Assembly (NCBI GenBank): GCA_023690525.1
Contig: CM043016.1
Coordinates: 17,616,539-17,680,538, forward strand
Origin: Holotrichia oblita
Lineage: Eukaryota; Arthropoda; Insecta; Coleoptera; Scarabaeidae
Direction: 5' to 3'
DNA: 64,000 bases
The translations under genes were made by a program, and so were the position numbers. Under the pieces are notes generated by a model that saw nothing but the letters and a program-made list of their open reading frames with translations, did no database searches and was not told the DNA's origin. Shown here one piece after another: positions 1 to 10,974 of this stretch. How positions within the stretch are numbered: the first letter of the stretch is position 1; each line of letters starts with the position of its first letter.

Positions 1-3000
1 TAGATCCCGCTAAGTGGTAGTGAATCGACGGTGATTTTATTGCTTGAGACCTATTGGTTTTTTAGAAGTTTAAGATTTATTAAAAAAAAATTGGCTTAAT
101 TTTTACCTTTCTATAAGTAGACGAGCATCCCATTCCCTTTGGCTGTGGTAATGACCTGGTTCGTATCCAGCTCGGAAATAGACAACTGATACAACGTAGT
201 CATCTCTGAAAAAAATAAAAACAAAATCAATCAAAACGTCACCGCAATGGCGGGTTTTTAGCACGAACGAAATCGTTAACAAATACCACTATAAAAAAAA
301 TGCCTGTAAGAGGCTGTCATCGTATATTGATGGAATCACCCTGGAAACGAGTGCAATACCCTCTTCATAAAATGTTGCCGCCAATGATTGGAAATGAGTT
401 GTGACGGTTTCTTTGAGCTCCACGTCAGTTTGGAAGCGCTGCCTTCCCTCCCCTTCCAGCCACTGCTTCAGTTCAGGGAAAAGATGAAAGTCACTAGAAC
501 GGGACTATATAGTGGGTGTTCAAAAATGTCCCATTGAAATTGTTGGAGGAGAGTTTTGGGTTACACGAGCGAGGTGAGGACGGGCATTGTCGTGGATCAG
601 AACAATTCCAGAAGACAGTTTGTTTTGAATAGCACTTGGCGGGAGAATTAAGTGACACACATGGTTACGCAACTGAAACTCGACAGGAATGGCGCGTTAA
701 ACTCGCCAGTGACAGTGTGCGGAGAGGGATATGCGTAGTCGCCTACCAACCACCTGCCGCATGCCTGGCCATCATACTGTGCGATCGGAAGACGGGTCGG
801 CGTTCACCCTATAGCGTCGACCCTTAAAACTCTGCGGCTGCACTACCCCATCCCTGGTTTCATAGTTCCAGGGTAACGGGCGTGGCGGGAGTAGACTTCG
901 TATATAGGGGAGGATTCTTGGGCGTAAGCATGGGCATACGCTCCGGCAGTCCGGCCGCTAACCGTCGGAATATACGGTGGATAAGTGAGGCACCCTACGG
1001 CGCTTACCTAGAGAACTCTGCAGCTGCACTACCCCATCCTTGGTGGCCACACTCAGGGAAACGGGCGTGGCGAGAGAATTTGGCGAAGATAGTAGGGGAG
1101 GATAAAAGTCGGTTCGCCGACGAGTAGTCCGCCCGCTGGTTGTCTGGTTGGGAAACCTTTGGTTTCATCCTAAAACAACTCGGTGATTCTGGGACCCTAC
1201 GGTTTCACTGTAGCTGCCGCGGATACTTGATCGCCGGAGGGGCGAAAGAGTTGGCGTGGTTGGCATTTTGGGGTAGGGCTCCGGCCCGGCCGTCCCCGTA
1301 GTTCAGGCTTAATTCACGGGCGGGCTGGTTGTACCTCACGGCCAGATTCCGTTTCCCACGCTTGGCCGATAGTAGCCATCCGCAAGGAGGCCTAGGCCCC
1401 GTGGGGTTAGATGTGAGGTAGGAGTTCGCCAAAGCGTCTCCAGCGGTTACCCGTCTAACGCTGACAAGGAAACTTGTCTAACATGGGTAGCACGGGGGAG
1501 AGGAGCCCTCCGGCTCGCCGGTCCTCTCCGAGAGGTGTCGGTCTCGTGCGGGCGGTGAGATAGTGGGTGACAGTTTCGAGGCACATAACTTGTTATGTGC
1601 GTTGTGGCACCCGAAAATGCAGGATATGGGCTAACGCTTAGGTGCCTGCGGCAGACCATCTATGCCATTTTCAATCTGAATGTGCGATCGGAAGTTGAAA
1701 AACCGATTAACAGAAACGAGCTCTGGAAAGCTGCTGGAATGCTGTTTCCGGGTATGGAATAATTAGCATTGAAGGTATGTTAAATACAATCAATTATACT
1801 ACAGCCGCCTCTTAATCCTTTCAGGACGAACTTCTAATTTTTTTTCTTCGATTTTAATAGAAGAACCGTTATATATGACGAGAAGATGAAGAGAAACTAA
1901 AATCAGTTTATTTTAAGTAAACTAAAAAATGATGGTTCCATTTGGAACCACTAGGAAGTTACAGGTCAACCAAAGCGATAACATTATTTCTTATGCAATT
2001 TAATAAAACAATTATTTTTATCGGACAGGCACAACCCCACTTTACAACTAGTACAGTGCTATCTTGTACCATCTTTGGCAAGTTAAATGCGATTTGTTTT
2101 TTATCGGGAAATGTTGATTTTGTAAATAAAAGCTTTGCTTTAAAGTGAATTTAATTACTCTAAAGAAGTTCATCAAAGCAGTACTCTCTTTTAGAGAAAT
2201 TAAATTTGCTTAAAAGTATTGCCTTTAGTTAGTAAATGGAAATTCCTCGCTGAAAAATTCGCATTTAATTTGCCAAAGATGGTACGTCTAGGTTGCGCTT
2301 TTGTGCCATGTTCCGGCACGTGAGCAGCCTTGCTCGTTTTCCTTTCCAAAGGTATTTGTTTTTTAAATTTTGAGGTGGGTTTTTCAGCACTTCGGCTTCC
2401 CATTTGCGGCATTGTAGGATTCCCTCCCATAAGTCCAGATGCCACAGCAATTTTAAACTCTTTTAAAGATAAATCGGCCCCAGTTTTTTGTGCCCTGAAT
2501 AGGATAAAGACATTGACAACTGTTAAATCCACATCATGCCAAAAAATCCTGTGCCACCATTTCCGTGATTTACCCAAATATAATGATTATAATCCTTGAC
2601 CAATGTTTTCCACCTTATTTGTACCAAAGTACTATCTTTTTGTTTTTCTGTGTACGGTCTCTTCACATTCCGAGTGATGAAAGTTGTTGAGAAACAATAT
2701 CGGCTATTTATCCATCCATTGCAAAGCAAAAATACAGTCTTCACTTATTCTACATTGTGAGTCATCCCTTTTCATTTTTCTGTTTGCTTTGAAATCTTCA
2801 GGTATGTCTTTCCGTCCTGTCTTTCCTTGCGGTCCCATATGCATATATTCTGTCCTTCAACAGCTCTCGTTGCAATTGCACACTATTAAAAAAATTTTCA
2901 AAGCAGACATGATAGGCTTTCTCAACTAATTTTCTTGAGAGATCTTTCATTACCCTTGCTCCAACATTCTTTTTTTCTGTTCGTCTTTCACACTTCACTG

Positions 3001-6000
3001 CCAGTGTATATTTGAAATTCTACCACATATCTTGTATCCTCTTTTTGTGGGCTTCATCGTCATATATTGGCGTAAACTACTTCGACCTTTGTACCTAATC
3101 ATCGATTCATCTATGGATTGTTCCTAAGTAGGAAAACAAGCATTTTTTAATGTAGCTGACAATTGATCCAGCAATTGGTCGCATCTTATATAATTTATCA
3201 TAGTATGATGTTGTCATTTAGATGCTCGTAAGAGAGGACCCATCCAAAACTATTTGTAGTACAGTACAAATAAAAGAAATTGACCGGCGCATGGTCAAAC
3301 ACATTTATTGAGACAGGCTGCCGCCGGTGGTTCCAACACTGGGAAAAAATTGTGAAAAGGTGGTTCCACATCGGGACCACTGAGCTTGAAAGGGTTAGAA
3401 GGGACATAAAAAATATCAAAATTTAAACATTTTTAACAAAAATTATGTAGGAAAAACAAAAAACTGCTCACACAAGAAAATTTTTGACTTTGCCCACTAA
3501 TGGATTACTAGAAACGAGCTCTGGAAAGCTGTTCAAAGTGCTTGTGATATGCTGTTTCGGGGCATGGAATAATTGGCATTGAAGGTATGTTAAACACAAT
3601 ATTTTATACGGGAAATATGTACAGACAATCAAATATACTACAGCCACCTTTTAAGAGTAAGAAGAGAAAAATAGTAAATAAAAAAAACCCATCTCAATTC
3701 GCACCACTTCTCATCCAACCCTCGTATATGTAATTTTATAAATATAGACACATCGAAAAAAATCATAATTAGAGTAGGCTATGTGAATGGATTGTTACTT
3801 TAGCCACTTTCACAAAATGACATTTATTCCTTGACACTTAATTTGAGGTTATAAACTTTGGTTACAATAAAATGTCAAATAATAAATGTCATTATGTGGT
3901 AGTGGCTAAAGCAACGATCAAAAACATTTACATAGCCTACACCAATTATGTTTTTTTTCGATGGCACAATTCACATCTTTTCTTCACATTAGTAAAAAAG
4001 GTTGAAACTTGACGAAAAAACTGGCTTATCACTTACATTAAAAGCTCATTATCCGGTCCCAATTTAGCACGTTCAGCCATATCGGTCAAAGTTCGCCGGA
4101 TAACTTTCACGTAAGGATTGAGACGTCTCAATTCAAATTCGTGGAACCTTTGATCGCAAATATTATACGTCACATCCTCGATAATGAATAAAATAGCAGC
4201 CTTGGCATCGCCATATATCTTCCAAGCTTCCAGCATACCGCTACAGAGACCTTCTAAAGCGTTATTTTCAGGTAACTGCGACAGAACAAAATAGAAACTC
4301 AAAAATCAATTCGAATTATAGATTAAAAAAAAAGGGTTCACTTACGTTTGCGAGCATCTCATGATGATCTAATTCTTGCAACACAAATCTAAAATTAATA
4401 ATATTACAATTGACTTGACGAATATTGCGAAATTCAATGAGACAATTCATTCATGACAATATGAGTATTCATTTTCTAAACCAACATGCTACGATGATGA
4501 CGAATACAATGATAAACAGCACAATCGAACATAAATCCCTTTAGTTAGAATTTTCGCCAGAATAGGTGTGCATGGTTATCGATTATCGAGTTTCCCAATG
4601 AAACAAACAAACAAACAAACAAACAAAAATCATACGCAATATCTTAAGCTTACAAGCAAATGAAAAACAAAAATGTGCAAATGATGTCGAATGTTTTTTT
4701 TTTTTTTTTGGGAGGGGGTTGCAGCAACGTGTAAAAGCTTATTTCGTTTACATAAATCCATCATACCTATTAAAACGTACAATTGATGTTCCGATTCCCC
4801 CAAAGCTCGAAGCAATTGTGTTTATTTCCACTTGTTTGATTTTACCTTTTGAACCGGTATGCACCATATAGTCAGAACGGAGCAAGCCCAACGATACACG
4901 CTGAAAATAATATATTGAGAACCATGCAAACCTTCATTTATCTAGCACTACTATGTCTTTAAAAAAGTATAGTGTCCACAGGAGTCACACTTTATTATAA
5001 AGATTTCGTGATGAATTAATTAAGCGAATGAATACAATAATTGTCATGAATAGGTTACGATGTTAGAACGATTAAAAACCAAAAAATTAATCTACCACAC
5101 GTATAATCGACCCCAATCTACGAAAAAAAAAAATTAAAACTCACTCACAAACCTTCTTATTCTTATTTTTTTTTTTTGATGTCGCATTCATTTCCAAAGA
5201 TTATAGGAACTGTAAGTTGATTAATTTTATTAAATAAAAATTATCGGAATAATAGGTTATATTGTGTTGTTATCAAATAAAAAAAAATCGAGGTGGTGTA
5301 AAGAGTTTGTAATGCACGCAAACAAAAAACATATTCATGAATTGTTAATATCAAATCTATCCTTCCTTTAAACTTAAAAAAAAATTACACATCAAAGTTA
5401 TCAAAATTTAAATGGATCATCATATACAGGGTGGCCAACTGAGAATGGCTCTCGGCTATATCTCAAGAACGGTTTATAAGCGCAGCCGACTAAAGTGGCC
5501 CCGAGAAAATCGGAATTTTCTGAGAATTCCATAAATTTTTTTTATGTTGTCAAATAAGCGGGGGGGGGGGGGGGACTTTGCGAAGGAACGCTCATAACTC
5601 CGCTTCTGTTGAACCGAATTTTGCAAACTTGTCTCGTTGAAAATGCCATTCTTCCTCCAATCTAATCCTTACGAATTCGAACCAATCTAAAGTAGTGGCA
5701 TTTAAAATTCAAAATAATTAATCTTTATTAGAGACAAAAATCATAAAACGACGAAAAGCCGTTACTCAGATCTAATCGACGCTTTCGACCCCAAATCCAC
5801 CCGAAAAACCGCATTGATAATCCCCGAAATCCCATATTTTCCATTGACCTTGACCGTACGATTGTTTTTTATAGTATGCCATGACCAGAAAAAAAAATCG
5901 ACTCGACCAAATCAAAGAAATGAACGGGGCCGCTCTAACTTCATGCAAAATTTATCTCGATTTGAGAGAATTAAAAAAAAAATTGAAACAAAACACCCTA

Positions 6001-9000
6001 ACCTGAGATAGTTGTCCTAAATTAATTTCGACTTGAATCCAACGATAGAGACGATTTCACCTGATTAAGACCTGAATTTTTGCCGATCTTGAGGTGTACG
6101 ACTTCGGAAACTGATACTGATGCGCACGCTAGAGGGCGCTGTTTAATTTTCTTACGGAAATTTCGTTTTTATCGAAAATATTAAATGGAAACATACGTTT
6201 TTGATTATAGATTAAAAATTTAGGCTAAATTATTAACAAATCAGCGAGAACGTATCCGAAGATATCTTGAGAAATGTGTGAGCCCCTTTAACCCTTAAAC
6301 GGAATTTATCAGATTCGGGCTTATGCAAACTGATTTAAACTGTTTAATATTATTTTCTCCATCATCGATAGAGGGCGTTAAGGCAATTTAAACATTAAGG
6401 CTGTCTCCGAATTCGCAATTTTGTTGCATCTAGTACATACAACAACCTGGTCAACAAGCCTCACCACTAGTAAGCCTCGCCTCTTCGAACGCATATGAAC
6501 TTAGATGCATACTAAAATGTGCACGTGAAGTAAGTAAACGAAACTGTAAGCTTGAATGTGTACTTGCAGTTCTACCAACTTCGCAATAATAAGTTTTTCA
6601 CTGTTTTGATGGGTTTTAGTTTATAAATGAGCTATATTTACATTCGTTTGAAGCAGCTCTTTTGGTAATTACTAGTTTTTTCTCTAAAGACGTTGAAATT
6701 TATTTTATTTATTTACTCTCACAATTGTTATGGCTTAAACAGACCTCTATCGGCTCCATGCGGAAGCTACCTTCAAGTATACATCAAGTAAACGCGTCCG
6801 AATTACTTTCGAATACATCTATACTTGGTGGGCCAAGTTTACGTGACGTCACAACAAGTATACTTCGCATACATACTAGGCAATTTGGACACAGCCTTAC
6901 ATTTTGCGATGTTTGAAAAGGCGGATCAGCGACCATTTAGACCCGGACATTCGATCATGCTGCAGCTTTTCAGAATCAGGGATCACGTCAGTATCCCCTT
7001 CAACAGGAATCAGACGACCATAATAGTTTCCCCGCACCTGGAGAAGGCGTTCGACAAAATTCGCCATGAAGGCTTCCTGTCAAAAAAGAAATCCAGCCGC
7101 GAATCCTGAAAACTATCAGATTTTACCTCAAGGACCGGAGATTCCACACCATCGTGAACAGAACGGAATCTTCAGAGAGGCAAATACTGTTTGGAATTCT
7201 ACAAGGCTCGGTACTGGGCCCGGTATCATTCAACATCTGCTTCGCTGACATTCCCAAACCGACTGATAGTCGAGTGTTTAACGCCATCTATGCGGATCGG
7301 ATCGAGGGTTTCTTCGGCAGATGCAGTTTGACGATCAATCCGAGGAAACGCCAGCTATTGCCTTCAATCGGAGACAACAACCTTCGCCGCATATAACGAT
7401 ATGCAAAACAACAAACACTTGTTGCAAATATGAAAAGGAAGACTAGACCTTGTAAAGCAAAGGCAACCGTTGTGTCGCCTGAACGCAGCCATTGAAACAT
7501 GGAGGTGGCTCAATCATGATTTGGAGATGTTTCTCCTGGCATGGAGTTGGTCCAATTCACCGTATTAAAGGAATTATGGACCACCAGATGTACATTAATA
7601 TTTTAGAGACAATTATGGTACTTTATGCAGACAAGACCCTACCGGTCGTTTGGAAATTTCAGCATGACAATGACCTCAAAGCATGCTGCGGGGACAGTAA
7701 AAGATTGGCTTGCTCGTAACGCGATTACAGTTCTGGACTGGCCTTCATGCTGCCCCGATCTAAACCCTTTTGAACATCTGTGGAATGATGTAAAGCGAAG
7801 TATAAGGCGAAAGAGAGTAGCCAATATGGATCAACGTTTTGAAGAAGTCCTGATAGCCTGGTAAGCTATTCCTCAAGAACGCTGTGCAGCTCTTGTTTAA
7901 TCAATGGGTTGAAGACGTGAGGCAGTCTTAAAAAATAAAGGATGTTTTTGTTAGTATGTTCTGCCGTTTCTAATTATATGTCCAGCGTTAATTCCTTTTT
8001 TTTTTAATCTAAGATGTCAATTCTAGACGTATAAATTAACATTTTTTACTGTATTTGAATATGAATTTGAATATAAGACTCCAAGAAGCCAACCCTTTAA
8101 TACCTGAGGACCACCAGTAGGACATCTGACATCCGAAGAGAAAGTGAAAGTGACGCTAAGAGAAGATGAGCCCACCTGTAGAAAAGAGGCAAATAGAAGA
8201 AAGGGATGAAGAAGGGAGGGGACGACAGTTTGGGGAGCGTCGATGGCGAGAATGAGGAATACTCTAAATTAAATTTAGCTTGTAACAATAGATATAGGGA
8301 AGCTTAACAATATTTAAAATAAAAATAAGAAAGTTATTTAGCATCTATGGTAGCCGCAATTATAAGTAAGATTTTAACCGCCCATTTGAAGTTGACTTGT
8401 ACTTTCTACCAACTTAAAGTAAAAAAAAAACCGTTGCTAGGCAACAATATAATTACAATGAAGTTTGAGCTGTCAAAAATTCGAAATATAAGCGATAATA
8501 CCACCACAGATAACGATTTTTATTGCATTAACTTAATTATAAGTTAATACATTATTAAAATACACCTGCCAAAAAAAAATCATATCCCCCTTTGATAAGA
8601 ATCCAAATGATAATTTACAAACCCTTTAAACCACACATATCGGAATAAATTAAAATAAATCTTGTTTCTAAATATATTTTTATCATTATACTCATGCATT
8701 AAAATTACATCACGCAATAAATCACCTTTGTATTAGAGCAGATGCGGGACCAAGCCAGCCGAAACCCGGCGATAGTGTTGATCTCCACTTGTTTCCAGCA
8801 ACAATATAAAGCATTAGGGGGGCAATTTTTTCCAGGCGTTGGACAGACGGTTTCAAGCATGATGTCAGATCTCAACAAACCCAACGAAATAGGCTACGTA
8901 AACGTAAAAAAATACACAAAAAAGAACACCATCAAGATTCATAATAAAGTGCGCTTCCTTTATATATACAAATATATAAATATTTTAAAAAGAAAGACCA

Positions 9001-9389
9001 AGGATAATGGGGAAATTCACCTACCTGAATTACACCTTCGTCTTGTACAGTTTCGTAGATTTTAAATAAATTTCCAGTGAACTCGTCGACTTGTATCGTT
9101 TCTTTTAGGCTCTTCGTTAGAAATTCGCGATTATGCGCCACCCTATGCATTAATTCGTTTAGAATCTGTTGCAATTCCACAGCTTTATAAAATTCTTTCC
9201 GGGGAAAGCTGACGGTAGCAACACGAAAGGTGCGAAATTCAAGGAATCTTTCGAGAAGTTAGACTTCGAACGCATAGCCGCCCCATGCATCAACGCCCAA
9301 TCTTTAGTTTTATCCACTAATTCCACTAATACATCCTCGGATAATGGTAATGGTAAAGTACATGGTAATCTTGGTATTTCCACAGCCAT
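1..9389 (-). CDS. GSS: Glutathione synthetase, partial (3' end outside window)
   Basis: Eukaryotic-type glutathione synthetase joins gamma-glutamylcysteine and glycine using ATP in the cytosol. Exons in transcription order are 9389-9025, then 4900-4767 (2a) or 8893-8726 (2b), 4388-4346, 4275-4037 and 205-107; the C-terminal ATP-grasp part lies left of the window. Family signatures seen: LNFAPFVLLPS near the N terminus, LGLLRSDYM, KQVEINTIASSFGG, PENNALEGLC, YNICDQRFHEF, VKVIRRTL, VVSVVYFRAGYEP and EWDARLLIER, in the same order as in animal GSS. Donors, acceptors and phases agree at every junction through exon 2a. Exon 1 appears to lack one base, so the copy is either slightly misassembled or damaged. 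The introns are long and full of transposon relics. Confidence 0.9.
107..205 (-). CDS. GSS: GSS exon 5
   Basis: A 99-nt exon between tttcag and gtaaaa encodes DDYVVSVVYFRAGYEPGHY and EWDARLLIER, matching the conserved VVYFRxGY segment and the arginine-rich helix after it. It enters and exits in phase 2. The next exon lies outside the window. Confidence 0.92.
300..640 (-). mobile_element. Mariner-family transposase relic (C-terminal part)
   Basis: Minus-strand reading in shifting frames gives SSGIVLIHDNARPHLARVT (second catalytic Asp region), a damaged third-Asp region with DFHLFPELKQWLEG, and a C-terminal tail. Stops and frameshifts make it dead. It differs from the three mariner copies described elsewhere in the window. 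It sits in the GSS intron between exons 4 and 5. Confidence 0.7.
641..1665. repeat. GC-rich repeat-like block with internal tandem duplication
   Basis: About 1 kb of clearly higher GC than the AT-rich surroundings, starting at the edge of a mariner relic inside a GSS intron. A segment containing CTGCRGCTGCACTACCCCAT appears at about 831 and again at about 1017, roughly 186 bp apart, and in both copies is followed by ACGGGCGTGGCG. Short open frames exist on both strands but none resembles a protein I know. It looks like the 5' region of a non-LTR retrotransposon or a similar mobile sequence, but I cannot name the family. Confidence 0.4.
1712..1816. repeat. Direct repeat, left copy flanking piggyBac relic
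   Basis: Begins AGAAACGAGCTCTGGAAAGC and ends ACTACAGCC…CTTAA. A longer version lies at 3510-3655. Confidence 0.65.
2200..3130 (-). mobile_element. piggyBac transposase relic
   Basis: Broken minus-strand frames in order give SLRQYMTMKPTKRGYK, LVEKAYHVCFENFFNSVQLQ, YNHYI, and KSRKWWHRIFWHDVDLTVVN followed by FKIAVASGLMGGN. These are characteristic of the catalytic and C-terminal parts of piggyBac-type (DDE_Tnp_1_7) transposases. Several frameshifts and stops separate the pieces, so it cannot be active. It lies in the GSS exon 4-5 intron. Confidence 0.75.
3510..3655. repeat. Direct repeat, right copy flanking piggyBac relic
   Basis: Matches 1712-1816 with two extra segments, one after GGAAAGCTG and one before the terminal ACTACAGCC. 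The two copies bracket the piggyBac relic. Confidence 0.65.
3751..3963. mobile_element. 213-bp MITE with long terminal inverted repeats
   Basis: The ends CATCGAAAAAAATCATAATT and AATTATGTTTTTTTTCGATG are inverted copies. Complementarity continues inward through GTAGGCTATGT, TTTAGCCACT and AATGACATTTATT, so nearly the whole element folds back on itself. There is no coding capacity. It lies within the GSS exon 4-5 intron. Confidence 0.75.
4037..4275 (-). CDS. GSS: GSS exon 4
   Basis: Encodes LPENNALEGLCSGMLEAW through KLGPDNELL and includes ILFIIEDVTYNICDQRFHEF and VKVIRRTLTDMAE, all typical of the GSS substrate-binding domain. The acceptor is cgcag at 4276-4277 and the donor gtaagt follows 4037. 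It exits in phase 2. Confidence 0.92.
4346..4388 (-). CDS. GSS: GSS exon 3 (43-nt exon)
   Basis: A short exon between ttttag and gtaagt encodes FVLQELDHHEMLAN after completing the split arginine codon. Its size restores phase 0 and it connects 2a to PENNALEGLC. Confidence 0.88.
4607..4628. repeat. (AAAC)n microsatellite
   Basis: Consecutive AAAC units in a GSS intron. Confidence 0.85.
4767..4900 (-). CDS. GSS: GSS exon 2a
   Basis: The 134-nt exon encodes LGLLRSDYMVHTGSKG and KQVEINTIASSFGGIGTS. It enters in phase 0 after ttttcag and leaves in phase 2 before gtatga. The EINTI segment belongs to the substrate/ATP site of eukaryotic glutathione synthetases. It is intact, unlike 2b. Confidence 0.9.
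5427..6300. other. Repeat-like intronic block starting with TACAGGGTGG
   Basis: Starts TACAGGGTGGCCAACTGAG, a terminus style common in insect DNA transposons, and holds a G homopolymer at about 5562-5574. No matching inverted terminus was found and the open frames look non-coding. Possibly a decayed non-autonomous element. Confidence 0.3.
6900..7390 (+). mobile_element. Non-LTR retrotransposon reverse-transcriptase relic
   Basis: Plus-strand fragments read FRPGHSIMLQLFRIRDHVS, HLEKAFDKIRHEG (equivalent of the AFD catalytic block), then in another frame RTESSERQI, QGSVLGPVSFNIC and PKPTDSRVFNAIYAD (damaged YADD block). The order matches Jockey-type LINE reverse transcriptases. Frameshifts and loss of the second DD show it is dead. 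It lies in the GSS intron between exons 2b and 2a. Confidence 0.7.
7490..7945 (+). mobile_element. Tc1-family transposase relic (C-terminal half)
   Basis: Reads KHGGGSIMIWRCFSWHGVGP, then QHDND (second catalytic Asp), TVKDWLARNAITVLDWPS and PDLNPFEHLWNDVKRSI, with the third catalytic residue a Glu as in DD34E Tc1 elements. A frameshift separates the halves and a stop interrupts IAW…AIPQERC. The N-terminal DNA-binding domain is missing. It immediately follows the LINE relic. Confidence 0.8.
8726..8893 (-). pseudogene. GSS: GSS exon 2b: alternative or decayed duplicate of exon 2a
   Basis: Flanked by an acceptor (…gtag) and a donor (gtgatt), this block encodes PISLGLLRSDIML…, then CCWKQVEINTIA, then in a shifted frame GFGWLGPASALIQ. 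It is homologous to exon 2a and has the same entry phase (0) and exit phase (2). It is 168 nt where 170 would keep the frame, so two bases are missing near 8763-8769 beside the substrate-site motif. It carries a longer cysteine- and proline-rich loop than 2a. It may be a mutually exclusive exon spoiled by an indel or misassembly, or a dead duplicate. Confidence 0.75.
9025..9389 (-). CDS. GSS: GSS exon 1 (N terminus)
   Basis: The ATG at 9389 opens MAVEIPRLPC. The exon carries the N-terminal helical region and ends in GVIQ before a gtaggt donor at 9024. It is 365 nt, whereas phase 0 at both ends needs 366. The frame slips at about 9199-9206, inside a run of C on the coding strand, between LLPSAFP and EFYKAVELQQ. 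I read this as a one-base loss, real or from assembly. The upstream in-frame ATG (MNQNL...) lies in untranslated-looking sequence and is less likely to be the start. Confidence 0.85.
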
Positions 9390-9439
9390 TTCCGTATCAT
9401 GTAAATGCAATATAATCTGTATTATTAGTATATGAACGT

Positions 9440-10210
9440 TTTGATACTGCAAATTTTGATTCAAGGCGTTTTCACCAAATCAAAGTGTTTTATCTTCTAA
9501 GCATTTTTTTTAACTATGAATTACTTAAACGATTAGTAAAGATAATTGTTTCTCTATCTAATTTATTACTTGTCATGCTGAGTTGCTGTCATGTGTTTGA
9601 GAAATACACAGTTGCCAAATGTGCTATTTATATGCTTAATTATAACAGATATACGTAGATTTTAATTGATTTTAATCTTAATGAGAATGATATTTTAAAA
9701 AATATTGTTTAATTTTATATGTGTATATGTATATAAATTATTTTAACACAAAAGAGGAACGCAGTTCATAATTTTGAAATATGGCAACGTCCTTAGATAG
9801 AATTAAATAACCGTTGAACGGCTTTAAACAAATGGAATTTTTCTTTTAAACGAAAATTTAAAAATCTAATAAAGGGGACAAAACGTTTATTACAATTAAT
9901 TTGATTAATTAAATTTTCTAATTTTCCCGGTAGTACTCAGTTATTGATACCAGATTGCGCAACAGTACTTTTGTATCAACCAATAATATTAGCGAATCTT
10001 ATGAAAATGAACATGTGATATTGTCATCTTAAATACGACTTTCATAATTTTGCATTATTTTAAAAGAAAAACGTCATTCACGGGAAAAGCGTTCGAAAAT
10101 AAAAATAAATTTTTTCATTCCTCGTTATAATATGGGCGAACTATTTCGTAGATTTTATTTTAAATCTGCCATAAATTGCAATAACATCCGGTCACGGTAG
10201 CCATATTGGA
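9440..10210. other. Intergenic DNA between divergent GSS and COX6C
   Basis: AT-rich, with no ORF, RNA gene or repeat I can support. Promoters of both divergent genes should lie here. CCATATTGGATCGG at about 10200-10215 is the most promoter-like stretch on the COX6C side, but that is only a guess. Confidence 0.4.
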
Positions 10211-10329
10211 TCGGGTATTGTGTAATTTTTGACAGCGATCATCAGCGATTGCTAAGATCCGATTCAGAAGGGGATTGCCTAGATAGCGTTAGCTTAAAAT
10301 TATTAAATCTTTATCGCTGATTATCGAAA
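10210..10329 (+). other. COX6C: Predicted 5' UTR exon of COX6C
   Basis: GATTATCGAAA is followed by gtaagt at 10330, and the matching acceptor is at 10472-10473 directly before the start codon. The upstream boundary (transcription start) is a guess. Confidence 0.4.
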
Positions 10330-10473
10330 GTAAGTTATCTTTAGGGATTAGCTTTGATTTGCTTTTCATTTACGATTGGTGCAAATTCGCCCTCTATTGG
10401 TTATGTAACTGAATTGTGTTTGAATTATTTAATTTTTTATACATACCTATCTATCTACTGATGTTTTTTTTAG

Positions 10474-10770
10474 ATGTCTGGAGCTGTTGCTAAAGCAGCC
10501 AAACCTGCCTTAAGAGGTTACCTGCAGAATCAGATCAAGAAGAATCTGATAGTTGGTATTTCACTCTGCGTAGCTGCAGGAGTTCTGATGAAAGTTGCGA
10601 TTAATGATCCGCAGAAATCGCGTTATGCTGAATTCTACAAGTAAACTGTTTTACAGGAGCGAAAGAGCAATTGTTTTAAATTTATTATTTGCAGATCGTA
10701 TGATATTGATAAGGATTTCGTCAGGATAAAGAATTTAGGTTTGTTCGAATCCTGCGGAGCTAGTGATTAA
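10474..10770 (+). CDS. COX6C: Cytochrome c oxidase subunit 6C
   Basis: A two-exon gene for an 80-residue subunit of mitochondrial complex IV (cyclope in Drosophila). Exon 10474-10640 encodes MSGAVAKAAKPALRGYLQNQ, a single membrane segment around LIVGISLCVAAGVLMKV, and RYAEFY. Exon 10695-10770 completes a split lysine codon and encodes YDIDKDFVRIKNLGLFESCG before TAA. The KPxxRGxLxxQIKKNL start and the YAEFYKxYDxxKDF core are diagnostic. The 54-bp intron has gtaaac and gcag borders and phase 2. The ATG is the first codon after an acceptor (tttttttag), so a 5' UTR intron is likely, with a donor gtaagt at 10330. An AATAAA lies at about 10956. Confidence 0.93.
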
Positions 10771-10974
10771 AAGGAAATGATCTGAAATGAGAATATCTAG
10801 TACATTTATTATAATAATGCCAATTTTTTTTGTGAATTTTTATTTAAATATATTCGAATTGTTAATTTAAATGTGATTTTTTATTTTTTCGCTTGTCAAT
10901 GTCAAAAAAATTTAATCTAGTGAGCTTGTATAGGTATGTCAAAATAGATAAATGAAATAAACGATTAAAATGAC

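Noticed and set aside
636..1659. Short ORFs on both strands in the GC-rich block as genes
   Set aside because: No protein motif, conflicting frames on both strands, and internal nucleotide duplication explain them better as repeat sequence.
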